NCBI RefSeq assembly: GCF_001941625.1
Contig: NZ_CP016076.1
Coordinates: 7,052,001 to 7,116,000, forward strand
Source: Actinoalloteichus fjordicus
Lineage (GTDB): Bacteria > Actinomycetota > Actinomycetes > Mycobacteriales > Pseudonocardiaceae
Length of the DNA: 64,000 nucleotides
Direction: 5' to 3'
In this document: positions 55,362 to 64,000 of the stretch, piece after piece
Numbering within the stretch: the stretch's first letter is position 1
Layout of the letters: every line of letters starts with the position of its first letter
Translations under genes and position numbers: made by a program
The notes under the pieces: generated by a model
Seen by the model: the letters and a program-made list of their open reading frames with translations, nothing else
Told to the model about the DNA's origin: nothing
Databases searched by the model: none

Positions 55362-55691
55362 ATGACAGGCACAACCGTCACCATCACCGACAAGACCTTC
55401 AAGTCGGAGGTGCTCGACAGCAGCAAGCCGGTGCTCGTCGACTTCTGGGCGACCTGGTGCGGACCGTGCAAGATGGTCGCCCCCGTGCTGGAGGAGATCG
55501 CTGCGGAGCACGCCGAGAAGCTGACCATCGCCAAGCTCGACGTCGACGCGAACCCGTCGACCCAGCGCGACTATCAGGTCATGTCGATCCCGACGCTGAT
55601 CCTGTTCAAGGACGGCAAGCCGGTGACGCAGATCGTCGGGGCGAAGCCGAAGGCGGCGCTGATGAGCGAGATCTCCAAGCACCTCGACTGA
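55362..55691 (+). CDS. trxA: Thioredoxin
   Basis: 109 residues, the normal size. The active site WCGPC (Cys33, Cys36) and the cis-Pro segment [11 protein letters not shown] are intact. It is reduced by TrxB and serves cytoplasmic protein disulfides. ATG with an AGGAGAG site. A strong terminator follows the stop. Confidence 0.97.
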   Translation: MTGTTVTITDKTFKSEVLDSSKPVLVDFWATWCGPCKMVAPVLEEIAAEHAEKLTIAKLDVDANPSTQRDYQVMSIPTLILFKDGKPVTQIVGAKPKAALMSEISKHLD

Positions 55692-56008
55692 CAGGTCGGA
55701 CTCGCCCGGCCCTGTCGATCTCCGCACCGCGTGGCCCGTGGCCGCGCGGTGCGGTGAAGGAATCGGCGGGGCGGGGCCATCCCGGCCCACGCCTGGCTCG
55801 TCCTGGCACGGCACCCCGGTACCAAGCCGACGCCACCCGACTTCATCCTTTCGAGTGCTGAAGCGCCCAAATAGGTGGAGAACCAAGCACTACCAGTGAG
55901 GATGCCTCGGCGCGCAGCCCGAAGTGTCGCCATGTCACCAGCAGGGCACAATAGGTTGTCTGCTTCCCCTCGCGTCGTCCATCGGCGCTCTAGTCAAGCG
56001 AGGAGTAC
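55692..56008. other. 317-base region between trxA and cwlM
   Basis: It holds the trxA terminator at its left end. Further right I see no gene and no structure I could assign to a known cell-wall riboswitch such as ydaO. CACAAT/TAGGTT elements around 55948-55960 may belong to the cwlM promoter. Confidence 0.45.
55722..55754 (+). terminator. trxA terminator, 10-bp perfect stem
   Basis: CCGCACCGCG (55722-55731) pairs with CGCGGTGCGG (55745-55754), beginning 31 bases after the trxA stop. Confidence 0.75.
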
Positions 56009-57163
56009 ATGCAACTGCTCCACCGCGGTGACTTCGGTCCGGCTGTTGCCGAGATCAAGGCCATTCTCACATCGCAAGGCCTGCTTCCGCCGTCGAACGG
56101 CCACATCGGCGACGACCACGAGCAGGTCTTCGACGGGCTCGTCGAGCACGCAGTTCGAGCCTTCCAGCAACAGCGTGGCCTGATCACCGACGGGGTGGTG
56201 GGCACTGCCACCTATCGGGCGCTGCGTGACGCCCGGTGGAATCTTGGCGACCGCCCGCTGGCCTACCAGATCAGTCAGTCGATCACCGGTGACGACGTCT
56301 TCGCCCTCCAGGAACGCCTGCTGGAGCTCGGCTACGACGCGGGCAGGCCCAACAAGGTCTTCGGCTCGCAGACCGAGCATGCGTTGAAGAGCTTCCAGCG
56401 CGACTACGGGATCACCGCCGACGGCGTGTTCGGCCCGGAGACGCTGCGGTCGCTCCGACAGCTCATGCCCAAGGTCCGAGGCGGCAGGCCGGTGCTGCTG
56501 CGCGAGCAGGAGCGGGTCCGCACCGCAGGGCCCCGGCTGCGCGGCAAACGCATCGTGCTCGATCCGGGGCACGGCGGCTCTGATCGCGGCGCGGTCGTGG
56601 AGGACGCCGCCGAGGCGGAGCTGGCCTGGGACCTCGCCCGCAGGCTCGAAGGCCGGATGGTCGCCACCGGCATGGAGGCCCTGCTGGTACGAGGCCCGGA
56701 CACCTGTCCGCCGGAGGCAGAACGGGCCGCGTTCGCCAACGACGCAGGCGCCGACCTCTTCCTCTCGCTGCACACCGACACGAACCCCTCGCCTGCCGCG
56801 CAGGGCATCGCGTCGTACCACTTCGGCACGGGCAACGGCACGACCTCGACCGTCGGAGAGGCACTCGCCGGCTACATCCAGCGCGAGGTCGTCGCCAAGA
56901 CCGGCATGGTCGACTGCGGCGCACATCCCAAGACGTGGGAGGTCCTGCGTCTGACCCGGATGCCCGCCGTGCACATCGAGGTCGGCTACCTCACCAACGC
57001 CACCGACCGGCGACGGCTGATGGACCCCACGTTCCGCGACATCCTCGCCGAGCGAATCCTGGTCGCGGTGAAGCGGCTCTACCTGCTCGGCGAGAACGAC
57101 CAGCCGACCGGGACGTTCACCTTCGACGACCTGCTGCGTCACGAACTGGCCAAGATCGACTGA
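56009..57163 (+). CDS. cwlM: CwlM-type N-acetylmuramoyl-L-alanine amidase homologue
   Basis: 384 residues. Two peptidoglycan-binding modules (about 5-75 and 90-152) precede an Amidase_3 domain with all four zinc/catalytic residues: His188 (DPGHGG), Glu204, His255 (SLHTDT) and Glu324 (VHIEVGYLTN). No signal peptide is present. In mycobacteria the orthologue (Rv3915) is cytoplasmic, is phosphorylated by PknB and activates MurA, so regulation rather than wall hydrolysis is the likely job. ATG with an AGGAG site. Confidence 0.93.
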   Translation: MQLLHRGDFGPAVAEIKAILTSQGLLPPSNGHIGDDHEQVFDGLVEHAVRAFQQQRGLITDGVVGTATYRALRDARWNLGDRPLAYQISQSITGDDVFALQERLLELGYDAGRPNKVFGSQTEHALKSFQRDYGITADGVFGPETLRSLRQLMPKVRGGRPVLLREQERVRTAGPRLRGKRIVLDPGHGGSDRGAVVEDAAEAELAWDLARRLEGRMVATGMEALLVRGPDTCPPEAERAAFANDAGADLFLSLHTDTNPSPAAQGIASYHFGTGNGTTSTVGEALAGYIQREVVAKTGMVDCGAHPKTWEVLRLTRMPAVHIEVGYLTNATDRRRLMDPTFRDILAERILVAVKRLYLLGENDQPTGTFTFDDLLRHELAKID

Positions 57164-57174
57164 TCAGGCTCGGG

Positions 57175-57215
57175 TCCCCCTCGACCGCTCGTTCTCGAGC
57201 CTCGGTCGAGGGGGA
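57175..57215. terminator. Bidirectional terminator, 13-bp perfect stem
   Basis: TCCCCCTCGACCG (57175-57187) pairs with CGGTCGAGGGGGA (57203-57215) between the convergent cwlM and acetyltransferase genes, starting 12 bases after the cwlM stop. Confidence 0.8.
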
Positions 57216-57316
57216 ACGGCCGATCTGACCCGGCGGCTCCTGCCCGGGGCGCGACCGCAGACGAGCCCGGGCGCATCGGTCCGGCTCCGTCGCGCAGGCG
57301 ACCGACCGGCCGTCGA

Positions 57317-57961
57317 TCAGCGAGCGGGGACCCCGACCGACGTGGACGACGCCGAGTCCGTGGACACCGTCATCGGCTCGAGCAGGCGTTCGAGGGCCGC
57401 CTCCACGTCTTCCTTCCAGGTGAACGCCGACCGGAGCTCGAGGCGGAGTCGGGGCCACCGCGGATGCGGGCGCACCGTCTTGAAGCCCACCTGACGCAGG
57501 AACTCCGCCGGGATCACGCAGTGGCCGTCGGATTCGCCGTCCGAGTAGCCGAAGGCCTCCACGGCCTTCACACCGCGTCGAGTGAGGTCCTTGGCCACTG
57601 CCTGCACGAGCAGGCGTCCCAGGCCCGTGTCGGCGAACTCCGGCATCACTTTGAGGGTCGTGAGGAGCACGGCGTCCGCGCTGACCGGGGAGGTCGGGAA
57701 GGTGCCGGACCGAGGCACCGCCGAGGGCGGGGCGTAGAGGGCGTATCCGGCGGGTACGCCGCCGACCCGGACCAGTCGTCCGCAGGAGCCCCACTCCAGC
57801 AGCACGCTGGAGATCCAGGCCTCCTTCTCGAACTCGGTCTGGCCGAACTCCTCGGCCTGCTCCCTGATGTGCGGCGCCAACTCCCAGAACACACAGCGCC
57901 GACACTGTTTCGGCAGCTCATGCAGGTTGTCCAGCGTGATGCCGACCACGCTTCTCGACAC
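57317..57961 (-). CDS. GNAT-family acetyltransferase-like protein
   Basis: 214 residues. The acetyl-CoA-binding region LLTTLKVMPEFADTGLGRLLVQAVAKDL matches GNAT motif A (the pyrophosphate loop is DTGLGRLL). A CRRC pair (Cys20, Cys23) near the N-terminus may bind zinc. GTG start with GAGGAGGT. It corresponds by position to Rv3916c. The substrate is unknown. Confidence 0.82.
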   Translation of the reverse strand: MSRSVVGITLDNLHELPKQCRRCVFWELAPHIREQAEEFGQTEFEKEAWISSVLLEWGSCGRLVRVGGVPAGYALYAPPSAVPRSGTFPTSPVSADAVLLTTLKVMPEFADTGLGRLLVQAVAKDLTRRGVKAVEAFGYSDGESDGHCVIPAEFLRQVGFKTVRPHPRWPRLRLELRSAFTWKEDVEAALERLLEPMTVSTDSASSTSVGVPAR

Positions 57962-58005
57962 CTGACCTCCTCAGCACGAGCCTCGGGCGCAGCCACGGGA
58001 GGCCG

Positions 58006-58021
58006 CCTGTACCAGTACAGG
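58006..58021. promoter_or_regulatory. 16-base inverted repeat between divergent genes
   Basis: CCTGTAC-ca-GTACAGG has perfect 7-base arms and lies in the shared upstream region of the acetyltransferase and aminotransferase genes. It is a candidate operator. Confidence 0.5.
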
Positions 58022-58176
58022 GTAACGGTGCACGTTCGCTGCCGAAGTTACACTGAGGGGTCAGACGCGCCTCTCGTTCGGCCGAATGCCCGTTCGGTGA
58101 TCCATCCGGTCACCGAAGTCGGATCACCTTCGGTCGAACCCACCGGGACGTGACGAGACACAGTTCGGAGTGCCGA

Positions 58177-59499
58177 ATGACCAGCCAGGAGTCGCAGCCG
58201 GCGCCGCGCAGTCGCGCGCGCAGTCTTGACGCGCATCTGAGCCGCTACGCGGCACGGACGGCAGGGATGACGGCGTCGGAGATCCGGGCACTGTTCTCCG
58301 TGGCCAGCAGGCCGGAGGTGGTCTCGCTGGCAGGCGGCATGCCGAACCTGTCGGCGCTGCCGATGGAGTCGCTCGCGGGCGAGGTCGCCCGGCTGGTCGC
58401 CGATGAAGGCCAGGTCGCCTTCCAGTACGGCTCCGCCCAGGGCGTCCCCGAACTGCGCGAGCAGATCACCGAGGTGATGGCGCTGGAAGGCATCAACGCC
58501 CACCCGGACGACGTCGTGGTCACCGTCGGCTCGCAGATGGCCCTGGACACCGTCACCCGGATCTTCTGCGACCCCGGCGACGTGGTGCTGGCCGAGGCAC
58601 CCTCCTACGTCGGCGCGCTCGGCAGCTTCACCGCGTATCAGGCCGAGGTCGTGCATGTCGCGATGGACGAGTCGGGGCTGATCCCGGCGGCGCTGCGCGC
58701 GGCGCTCGACGCCGTCCAGGCCTCGGGGAGACGGGTCAAATTCCTCTACACGATCCCCAACTTCCACAACCCGGCAGGCGTGACGATGGCCGTGTCCCGC
58801 CGTGCCGAGGTACTGGACATCTGCGCCCGTCACGGCGTGCTGGTCATCGAGGACAACCCGTACGGACTGCTGGGCTTCGACAACCAGATCTATCCCGCGC
58901 TGCGGTCGATGGACGAGGAGAACGTGGTCTACCTCGGGTCCTTCTCCAAGACCTTCGCCTCCGGTCTCCGGGTCGGCTGGGCGCTGGCACCGCACGCGGT
59001 GCGCGAGAAGCTCGTGCTGGCCTCAGAGTCGGCGACCCTCTGCCCACCCACGTTCAACCAGCTCCTCGTCTCCCGTTATCTCTCGACCCACGACTGGAAA
59101 GGCCAGGTCAAAACGTATCGAGAGGTCTACAGGGAGCGCAGGGACGCGATGCTCTCCGCGTTGGAGCAGCACCTGCCGCCCGGCTGCACCTGGACCCGAC
59201 CCGACGGCGGGTTCTACGTCTGGCTGACGGTCCCCGAAGGCGTCGACACCAAGGCGATGCTTCCGCGAGCGATCACCCAGCGGGTGGCCTATGTCTCCGG
59301 GACCGCGTTCCATGCGGACGGCTTCGGCAGCAGGCAGATTCGACTGTCCTTCTGCTACCCGACGCCGGAGCGAATCCAGGAGGGTGTGCGCAGGCTCGGG
59401 GGAGTGCTCCAGGACGAACTGGAGTTGCTGGCGACCTTCGGCAGTGTTCCCCAGCGTCCCCGCATCGGCGCCGACTCGCCCGGCCCGGACACCGCCTGA
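58177..59499 (+). CDS. PLP-dependent aminotransferase (class I/II)
   Basis: 440 residues from the ATG at 58177, chosen for a GGAGTG site. The fold-type I signature SFSKTFASGLRVGW carries the PLP lysine Lys258; NPAG (in IPNFHNPAGV) and the Asp of IEDNPYG are conserved. It resembles the 2-aminoadipate/LysN-like or valine-pyruvate group of transaminases without a DNA-binding domain. Substrate not determined. It is divergent from the acetyltransferase gene. Confidence 0.93.
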   Translation: MTSQESQPAPRSRARSLDAHLSRYAARTAGMTASEIRALFSVASRPEVVSLAGGMPNLSALPMESLAGEVARLVADEGQVAFQYGSAQGVPELREQITEVMALEGINAHPDDVVVTVGSQMALDTVTRIFCDPGDVVLAEAPSYVGALGSFTAYQAEVVHVAMDESGLIPAALRAALDAVQASGRRVKFLYTIPNFHNPAGVTMAVSRRAEVLDICARHGVLVIEDNPYGLLGFDNQIYPALRSMDEENVVYLGSFSKTFASGLRVGWALAPHAVREKLVLASESATLCPPTFNQLLVSRYLSTHDWKGQVKTYREVYRERRDAMLSALEQHLPPGCTWTRPDGGFYVWLTVPEGVDTKAMLPRAITQRVAYVSGTAFHADGFGSRQIRLSFCYPTPERIQEGVRRLGGVLQDELELLATFGSVPQRPRIGADSPGPDTA

Positions 59500-59911
59500 C
59501 GCACCCCGCCTGCGACGTCCGGATGGCGGCGGCACGACGATGGCGGCCGGGATGTCCGCGACGCGTGGATCTCCCGGCTGCACCGTCTGACGACGCTAAG
59601 GACGGTGTAACCGGACCGCCACCCCGGAGCAGGGGTTCTCATCGACTGCGGGCAGACGCGCCGCGCCAGGGTGGTTGTCGACGCGGGAGAGGTCTCCTGC
59701 CATGGTGTGACTCGGCGACCGGACCATGATCCCTTGGCCGGGGCTGTGCAGTGCGCGTCCCGCACTGCGGCGAGGAGTCGTCTTCTCCTTCTCGCCGCTC
59801 GCAGACGACGCCGGTCCTCGCCGTGGGCAGGCGGTACCGCCGGTCTCGGCTCGCCTTCCTGCCCGGCCCCGCGACGTCCGAGGGCTCGAACAACAGTCAA
59901 GGGAGTAGCAA
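59500..59911. other. 412-base region upstream of the ligase gene
   Basis: It lies between the aminotransferase and the D-Ala-D-Ala ligase-like gene on the plus strand. I see no supported gene, RNA or strong hairpin. Open frames are GC-driven and lack ribosome sites. Confidence 0.5.
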
Positions 59912-60859
59912 GTGTCAGATCGTTGGGTGGCGGTGCTGTCGGGAGGGCTCTCCCACGAACGGGACGTCTCGTTGCGTTCCGGTCGCAGGCTGTCCGCCGC
60001 GCTGCGCTCGGCGGGCGTGACGGTGGAGGAGTGGGACGCCGATGCCGAGCTGCTGTCGCGACTGGGTGCGGACCGACCGGACGCCGTGGTGGTCGCGCTG
60101 CACGGCGGTGAAGGAGAGAACGGCGCGGTCCAGGCCGTCCTGGAGATGCGGGGCATTCCCTTCGTCGGCACCGACTCACGCTCCTGCCGCCGTGCTTGGG
60201 ACAAGCCGTCCGCCAAGGCGGAGATCGCCGCCGCCGGACTGACCACACCGGACTGGATCGTGCTGCCGCACAGCACCTTCCGTTCGCTGGGCGCGCAGGC
60301 CGTGCTGGACGCCATGGTCGAACGGCTCGGTCTGCCGCTGATGCTCAAGCCGGATCAGGGCGGGTCAGCGTTGGGTGCGCGGGTGGTGCGCACCGCAGAG
60401 GAACTGCCCGCCGCGATGGTGGGGGTGCTGGCCTATGGCGATGCGGTTCTGGTCGAGCGCTTCGTCGAGGGCACCGAGGTGGCGGTGGGCGTGATCGACA
60501 CCGCCGACGGTCCGATCGCGTTGCCCGCCGTGGAGATCGATCCGGCAGGCGGGGTCTACGACTACACGGCGCGGTACACCGCCGGGCTCACGACCTTTCA
60601 CACGCCTGCCCGGTTGCCCGAGGCGCAGGCGGCGGAGGTGGGGGAGTTGGCAGTCGCCGCACATCGGCTACTCGGCCTTCGCGACGTCTCGCGGACCGAC
60701 GCCGTGGTGGGCACCGACGGCCGAGTGCACTTCCTGGAGGTGAACGTGTCGCCGGGGCTCACCGAGACGTCGCTGCTGCCGATGGCGATCGAGGCGGCGG
60801 ACCGCTCGTTCGGGAAGGTGTTCGCCGAATTGATCGAGCGGGCGATCGCTCGCGCCTGA
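59912..60859 (+). CDS. D-alanine-D-alanine ligase family protein
   Basis: 315 residues. ATP-grasp organisation is complete: N-terminal GGLSHERDVSLRSGR, VALHGGEGENGAVQ, ATP-binding LMLKPDQGGSALGA, and a C-terminal metal-binding segment FLEVNVSPGLTETSLLP. It joins two D-amino acids for the peptidoglycan stem, or a related ligation. The GTG start has a GGGAG site. This gene next to parAB is probably a second ligase of the family rather than the main Ddl, which is inference. Confidence 0.88.
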   Translation: MSDRWVAVLSGGLSHERDVSLRSGRRLSAALRSAGVTVEEWDADAELLSRLGADRPDAVVVALHGGEGENGAVQAVLEMRGIPFVGTDSRSCRRAWDKPSAKAEIAAAGLTTPDWIVLPHSTFRSLGAQAVLDAMVERLGLPLMLKPDQGGSALGARVVRTAEELPAAMVGVLAYGDAVLVERFVEGTEVAVGVIDTADGPIALPAVEIDPAGGVYDYTARYTAGLTTFHTPARLPEAQAAEVGELAVAAHRLLGLRDVSRTDAVVGTDGRVHFLEVNVSPGLTETSLLPMAIEAADRSFGKVFAELIERAIARA

Positions 60860-60866
60860 TGATCTC

Positions 60867-60910
60867 GGCTCGCCGGCGGTTCGGGTGGCTGATCGAGTCG
60901 CCGGCAAGCC
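60867..60910. terminator. Convergent terminator of the ligase and parB genes
   Basis: GGCTCGCCGGC (60867-60877) pairs with GCCGGCAAGCC (60900-60910) with one mismatch on the plus strand, which becomes a G-U wobble on the minus strand. A second palindrome CGTCAC-c-GTGACG lies at 60921-60933. Confidence 0.6.
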
Positions 60911-60964
60911 GAAAAGGAAACGTCACCGTGACGAAAGGGGTCGGTGTGGCGGGATGCGACTTTT

Positions 60965-61960
60965 CTATGTCTGAATAGTCCGATTTTCCGCCATCATCGT
61001 CACGATGCGTTCCAGATCATCGACCGACCCGAACTCCACGACGATTCGTCCCTTCCGACGTCCGAGTTCGACCTTGACTCGGGTGTCGAAGGCGTTGGAC
61101 AACCGATCGGCCACGTCCTGGAGCCCCGGTGCCTGCATCTGCTTCCGGGGAGCGGCCTTGGGCTTGGCAGGCTCCTCCAGCCGCGTCAACCGGACCGCCT
61201 CCTCGGTCGAGCGCACGGACATGCCCTCCCGAACGATCCGGGCCGCCAGGTCCTCCTGCGACTCCGCGTCGTCCAGACTCAGCAACGCCCTGGCGTGACC
61301 TGCCGACAGGATGTTCGCCGCCACCCGGCGCTGCACGGGCAGCGGCAGGTTCAGCAGTCGGATCGTGTTCGTGATGACCGGACGACTTCGGCCGATCCGT
61401 GCTGCCAGCTCCTCATGTGTCACGTGAAACTCCTCGAGGAGCTGCTGATACGCCGCAGCCTCCTCCAGGGGATTGAGCTGCACCCGGTGGATGTTCTCCA
61501 GCAGTGCATCCCGGAGCATCGCATCGTCCTTGGTGCGCCGGACGATGGCCGGGATGTGGGGGAGTCTGGCTCGCTGCGCCGCTCGCCAACGGCGCTCGCC
61601 CATGATCAGCTCGTACTTGCCGTCGCCAAGCTCGCGCACCACGATCGGCTGGAGCAGACCGAACTCTCGAATCGAATGCTCCAGCTCCTCCAGCGCCGGC
61701 TCGTCGAAGACCTGTCGAGGCTGCTTCGGGTTGGGCGTGATCGAGGCGATCGGCAGCTCGCGGTAGACCGCGCTCGCGGTCTCCTCGCGCAGCAATGCCT
61801 CCAGCTTCGCCTCGGTGGAGCCTGCCTGTGCCGCCGGGGGACCGGCAAGCCGGTCCCCGCGATGCGGTGCGTCGGTCGCGGCCCCGGCATCGGCCGGGGG
61901 CGGCCCACTGGGAATCAGCGCGGCAAGCCCGCGGCCGAGTCCCCCCCTGCGTTCCGTCAT
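60965..61960 (-). CDS. parB: Chromosome-partitioning protein ParB
   Basis: 331 residues. It spreads from parS and hydrolyses CTP. The N-terminal ParB/Srx motif GERRWRAAQ, helix-turn-helix around [23 protein letters not shown], and the C-terminal dimerisation domain are recognised. ATG overlaps the parA stop (ATGA). A variant parS site lies inside the gene at 61416-61431. Orthologue of Rv3917c. Confidence 0.95.
   Translation of the reverse strand: MTERRGGLGRGLAALIPSGPPPADAGAATDAPHRGDRLAGPPAAQAGSTEAKLEALLREETASAVYRELPIASITPNPKQPRQVFDEPALEELEHSIREFGLLQPIVVRELGDGKYELIMGERRWRAAQRARLPHIPAIVRRTKDDAMLRDALLENIHRVQLNPLEEAAAYQQLLEEFHVTHEELAARIGRSRPVITNTIRLLNLPLPVQRRVAANILSAGHARALLSLDDAESQEDLAARIVREGMSVRSTEEAVRLTRLEEPAKPKAAPRKQMQAPGLQDVADRLSNAFDTRVKVELGRRKGRIVVEFGSVDDLERIVTMMAENRTIQT
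61416..61431. promoter_or_regulatory. parS-like site inside parB
   Basis: TGTGTCACGTGAAACT differs from the 14-base parS core GTTTCACGTGAAAC at one base. It lies within the coding region, a location known for parS in other bacteria. Confidence 0.6.
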
Positions 61961-62856
61961 CTGATCTCCAACTCGGCTCCCTTGACGGCCATCTCCCGAG
62001 CCGCGTCCAGGTAGCTCATCGCGCCACGAGAACCCGGATCGTAGGTCAGCACCGTCTGTCCGAAGCCCGGCGCTTCGGAAACCTTGACGCTCCGGGGGAT
62101 GACCGTACGCAACACGAGATCGCCGAAGTGCTTGCGCACCTCGGCCGACACCTGGTCGGCGAGCTTCGTCCGGCCGTCGTACATCGTGAGCAGGATCGTC
62201 GACACCCATAGCGAGGGATTGAGGTGCGCGCGCACCAGGTCGATGTTGTTCAACAGCTGCCCGAGACCCTCCAGCGCGTAGTACTCGCACTGGATGGGGA
62301 TCAACACCTCGGGCGCCGCGACCAACGCGTTCAACGTGAGCAGCCCCAGCGACGGCGGGCAGTCGATGAACACGTAGTCCGCTTCAAGCTGGTCCAGTGC
62401 CTCGGGGGAGAGCGCCTCCTTCAGCCGCGACTCCCGGGAGGCCATGGACACGAGTTCGATCTCGGAACCGGCCAGGTCGATCGTGGCGGGCACACAGACG
62501 AGATTGTCCGACTGGGTGCTCACCGCGGCCGCGTCGCCGATGCTGATCTCGCCGAGCAGCACCTCGTAGACCGACGGAGTCCCGGACCGGTGGTCGACAC
62601 CGAGCGCGGTGCTCGCATTGCCCTGTGGGTCGAGGTCGATGACGAGCACCTTCAACCCGCGCAGCGCCAGGCCTGCGGCCAGGTTCACCGTGCTGGTCGT
62701 CTTGCCGACGCCGCCCTTCTGGTTCGCGACGGTGAGGATTCTTCGTCGCGACGGTCGCGGCAGAGTCTCACTCGGATGCAGAACCTTGGTGGCTCGCTCC
62801 GCCTCCTCCGCGATCGGCGTCCATGAGGAGATCTGCTGATTCTGCGGACGATTCAC
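61957..62856 (-). CDS. parA: Chromosome-partitioning ATPase ParA
   Basis: 299 residues. The deviant Walker A KGGVGKTT is at 47-54, with [12 protein letters not shown] and [10 protein letters not shown]. It binds DNA and ATP and moves ParB-parS complexes. About 35 residues of N-terminal extension precede the core, as in actinobacterial homologues. GTG start. Orthologue of Rv3918c. Confidence 0.96.
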   Translation of the reverse strand: MNRPQNQQISSWTPIAEEAERATKVLHPSETLPRPSRRRILTVANQKGGVGKTTSTVNLAAGLALRGLKVLVIDLDPQGNASTALGVDHRSGTPSVYEVLLGEISIGDAAAVSTQSDNLVCVPATIDLAGSEIELVSMASRESRLKEALSPEALDQLEADYVFIDCPPSLGLLTLNALVAAPEVLIPIQCEYYALEGLGQLLNNIDLVRAHLNPSLWVSTILLTMYDGRTKLADQVSAEVRKHFGDLVLRTVIPRSVKVSEAPGFGQTVLTYDPGSRGAMSYLDAAREMAVKGAELEIR

Positions 62857-62901
62857 CGGTGCGAGCCTCCCCCGAAAGCCGTGGACATCCCTGTTCGGCG
62901 T

Positions 62902-62917
62902 TGTTTCACGTGGAACA
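62902..62917. promoter_or_regulatory. parS site upstream of parA
   Basis: TGTTTCACGTGGAACA; its complement is TGTTCCACGTGAAACA, the classical Bacillus parS sequence. It lies in the 147-base space between rsmG and parA. Confidence 0.85.
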
Positions 62918-63003
62918 TGCCGTGCTCCGATCTGCGCCAGGGGTCGTCGCGCCCGCTCGTCCCCACGCCTGAAACGGGTCGGGTCGATCGACCTGGAAAT
63001 CCG

Positions 63004-63834
63004 TCACCGATCTTTCCTGGAGTTCCGTCGAGTGTCACGGCCTTGAGCGGCATTCCCCCGCTCGACCAGGATCACCGTCGTCGGCTCCGTCACGAATCCC
63101 TCCCCGCAGGAGACGAGCTCCTGCCGAGAGCCCCCTACGGCAGCGACCGCCACCGCGTCCCTTGCCATCTCCTCCGCCGCCGACGCCCCCTTCAGCGCCA
63201 GCAACATGCCCCCCGGCCGAAGCAGCGGAAGTCCCCACCCCGCCAGCTTCGCCAGTGGCGCGACCGCCCGGGCGGTCACCACGTCGAAATCCCGTAGCCT
63301 GCGCCGCACGGTCAGCTCCTCCGCGCGACCCCGCACCACAGTGGTCGACAGCCCCAGCTCGGACACCACCTCTTCCAGCCAGGCGACCCGCCGGGCCATC
63401 GGCTCCAGCAGGGTCAGCCGGAGGTCCGGGCGCGCGAGCTGAAGCGGAATGCCCGGCAGCCCTGCGCCCGAGCCGACATCCACCACTCGACAGTTCGTCG
63501 GCATCAGCTCACCGACCACGGCCGAATTCAGCACGTGTCTGCTCCAGAGCCGATCGACCTCGCGGGGGCCGATCAGACCCCGCTCCACGCCGTGCTCGGC
63601 CAGCAGCTCGACATAGCGCCGGGCCGCGGGCAGGCGATCACCGAACACCCGCGCCGCCGCATCGGCCACCGCGTCGGAGCCCGACGAGGGCACGCCTGCG
63701 GACGGCGTCGCGGGGGAGTGCGTCCCGGAACCGCCTGCCGAGGACGAGTCCGTCGGGACGGAACCCGCCGGGGAGTTGGCCGAGGAGGAATCGGGAGAGT
63801 TCGTCGTGGAGGGGTCCGCGCTGGAGTTCGCCAT
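63004..63834 (-). CDS. rsmG: 16S rRNA (guanine527-N7)-methyltransferase
   Basis: 276 residues. The SAM-binding motif [15 protein letters not shown] and the conserved [12 protein letters not shown] are intact. The N-terminal 53 residues are an unusual Ser/Pro/Thr/Gly-rich extension before the methyltransferase domain starts near [12 protein letters not shown]; a shorter start at a downstream GTG is possible. ATG at 63834. Orthologue of Rv3919c (GidB); loss gives low-level streptomycin resistance in other bacteria. Confidence 0.93.
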   Translation of the reverse strand: MANSSADPSTTNSPDSSSANSPAGSVPTDSSSAGGSGTHSPATPSAGVPSSGSDAVADAAARVFGDRLPAARRYVELLAEHGVERGLIGPREVDRLWSRHVLNSAVVGELMPTNCRVVDVGSGAGLPGIPLQLARPDLRLTLLEPMARRVAWLEEVVSELGLSTTVVRGRAEELTVRRRLRDFDVVTARAVAPLAKLAGWGLPLLRPGGMLLALKGASAAEEMARDAVAVAAVGGSRQELVSCGEGFVTEPTTVILVERGNAAQGRDTRRNSRKDR

Positions 63835-63854
63835 GCCGCCTATCCATCATCTGA

Positions 63855-63870
63855 CGTTTCACGTGAAACG
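63855..63870. promoter_or_regulatory. parS site upstream of rsmG
   Basis: CGTTTCACGTGAAACG contains the perfect 14-base core GTTTCACGTGAAAC, 21 bases before the rsmG start. Confidence 0.85.
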
Positions 63871-63928
63871 TGGTCTCGAGGTCACCGGGTCGACCGGCGA
63901 CGAACCGGCGCCGAAGTCGCCTGGCGCC

Positions 63929-63944
63929 TGTTTCACGTGAAACA
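63929..63944. promoter_or_regulatory. parS site near the right end of the window
   Basis: TGTTTCACGTGAAACA is a perfect 16-base parS, 59 bases from the preceding site. The remaining bases to 64000 show no gene start. Confidence 0.92.
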
Positions 63945-64000
63945 CCGTCGTCGGCCCTGTTCGGGGTCGACGGGAACAGTGTCCCGCATGACGCAGTCGA

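Noticed and set aside
55692-56008. ydaO-type c-di-AMP riboswitch upstream of the amidase gene
   Set aside because: Such elements often precede actinomycete cell-wall hydrolases, but I could not find their conserved core; only the trxA terminator is evident.

Overview
The window is a high-GC (about 70 %) actinomycete chromosome segment, with GTG/TTG starts, many probable leaderless genes and purine-rich ribosome sites. The right third repeats the origin-flanking gene order known from Mycobacterium tuberculosis Rv3907c-Rv3919c (CCA transferase, NUDIX, DUF6049, murJ, sigM, anti-sigma, trxB, trxA, cwlM, acetyltransferase, parB, parA, rsmG). Perfect 16-base parS sites lie beside it. This indicates an oriC-proximal region. 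Several features (P450, SDR/MerR, exported low-complexity proteins, MurJ split from its pseudokinase partner) suggest a Pseudonocardiaceae-like genus; that placement is inference.

Layout. 1-3055: end of a ribbon-helix-helix protein, a DUF4097 protein and a DrrAB-type ABC exporter. 3056-4616: a P450 behind a regulatory region with three inverted repeats. 4860-11138: accessory genes (large MerR regulator, divergent SDR/MerR pair sharing a textbook MerR promoter, membrane desaturase, alpha/beta hydrolase, MFS exporter) and an eroded hydrolase remnant. 11349-22623: envelope and signalling genes: a Tat-exported unknown, a PAS-GGDEF protein with altered signature residues, two exported low-complexity proteins, a membrane-anchored beta-helix protein, an AI-2E-type permease and an intact membrane diguanylate cyclase. 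22856-25318: two-component system and DUF1707 protein. 25315-33247: PTS enzyme I and a ribose operon rbsR-rbsA-rbsC-rbsB-rbsK-rbsD with LacI-type sites upstream; rbsK carries an in-frame 27-bp minisatellite. 33738-37195: MMPL/glutaredoxin operon divergent from a TetR gene. 37340-42213: small HhH protein, tandem parS cluster, leuS with a leader-peptide attenuator, SdpI-like and YqgE/AlgH genes. 42399-64000: calcium-repeat protein and the conserved origin block.

How the genes work together. The conserved block joins tRNA maturation (CCA enzyme, leuS), lipid II flipping and its pseudokinase partner (murJ pair), SigM stress control, the thioredoxin pair behind a SigR/SigH-type promoter, peptidoglycan control (CwlM), rRNA methylation and chromosome segregation (ParAB/parS). 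The ribose operon imports and phosphorylates ribose.

The strongest regulatory find is the leuS leader: a 12-codon peptide with three consecutive Leu codons, a long hairpin overlapping its stop codon, and a second hairpin before a U-rich tract. This is the architecture of ribosome-mediated attenuation. The most speculative functional region is the exported/beta-helix locus (14-20 kb) bracketed by two GGDEF proteins. No CRISPR array, insertion sequence, rRNA or tRNA gene was recognised.
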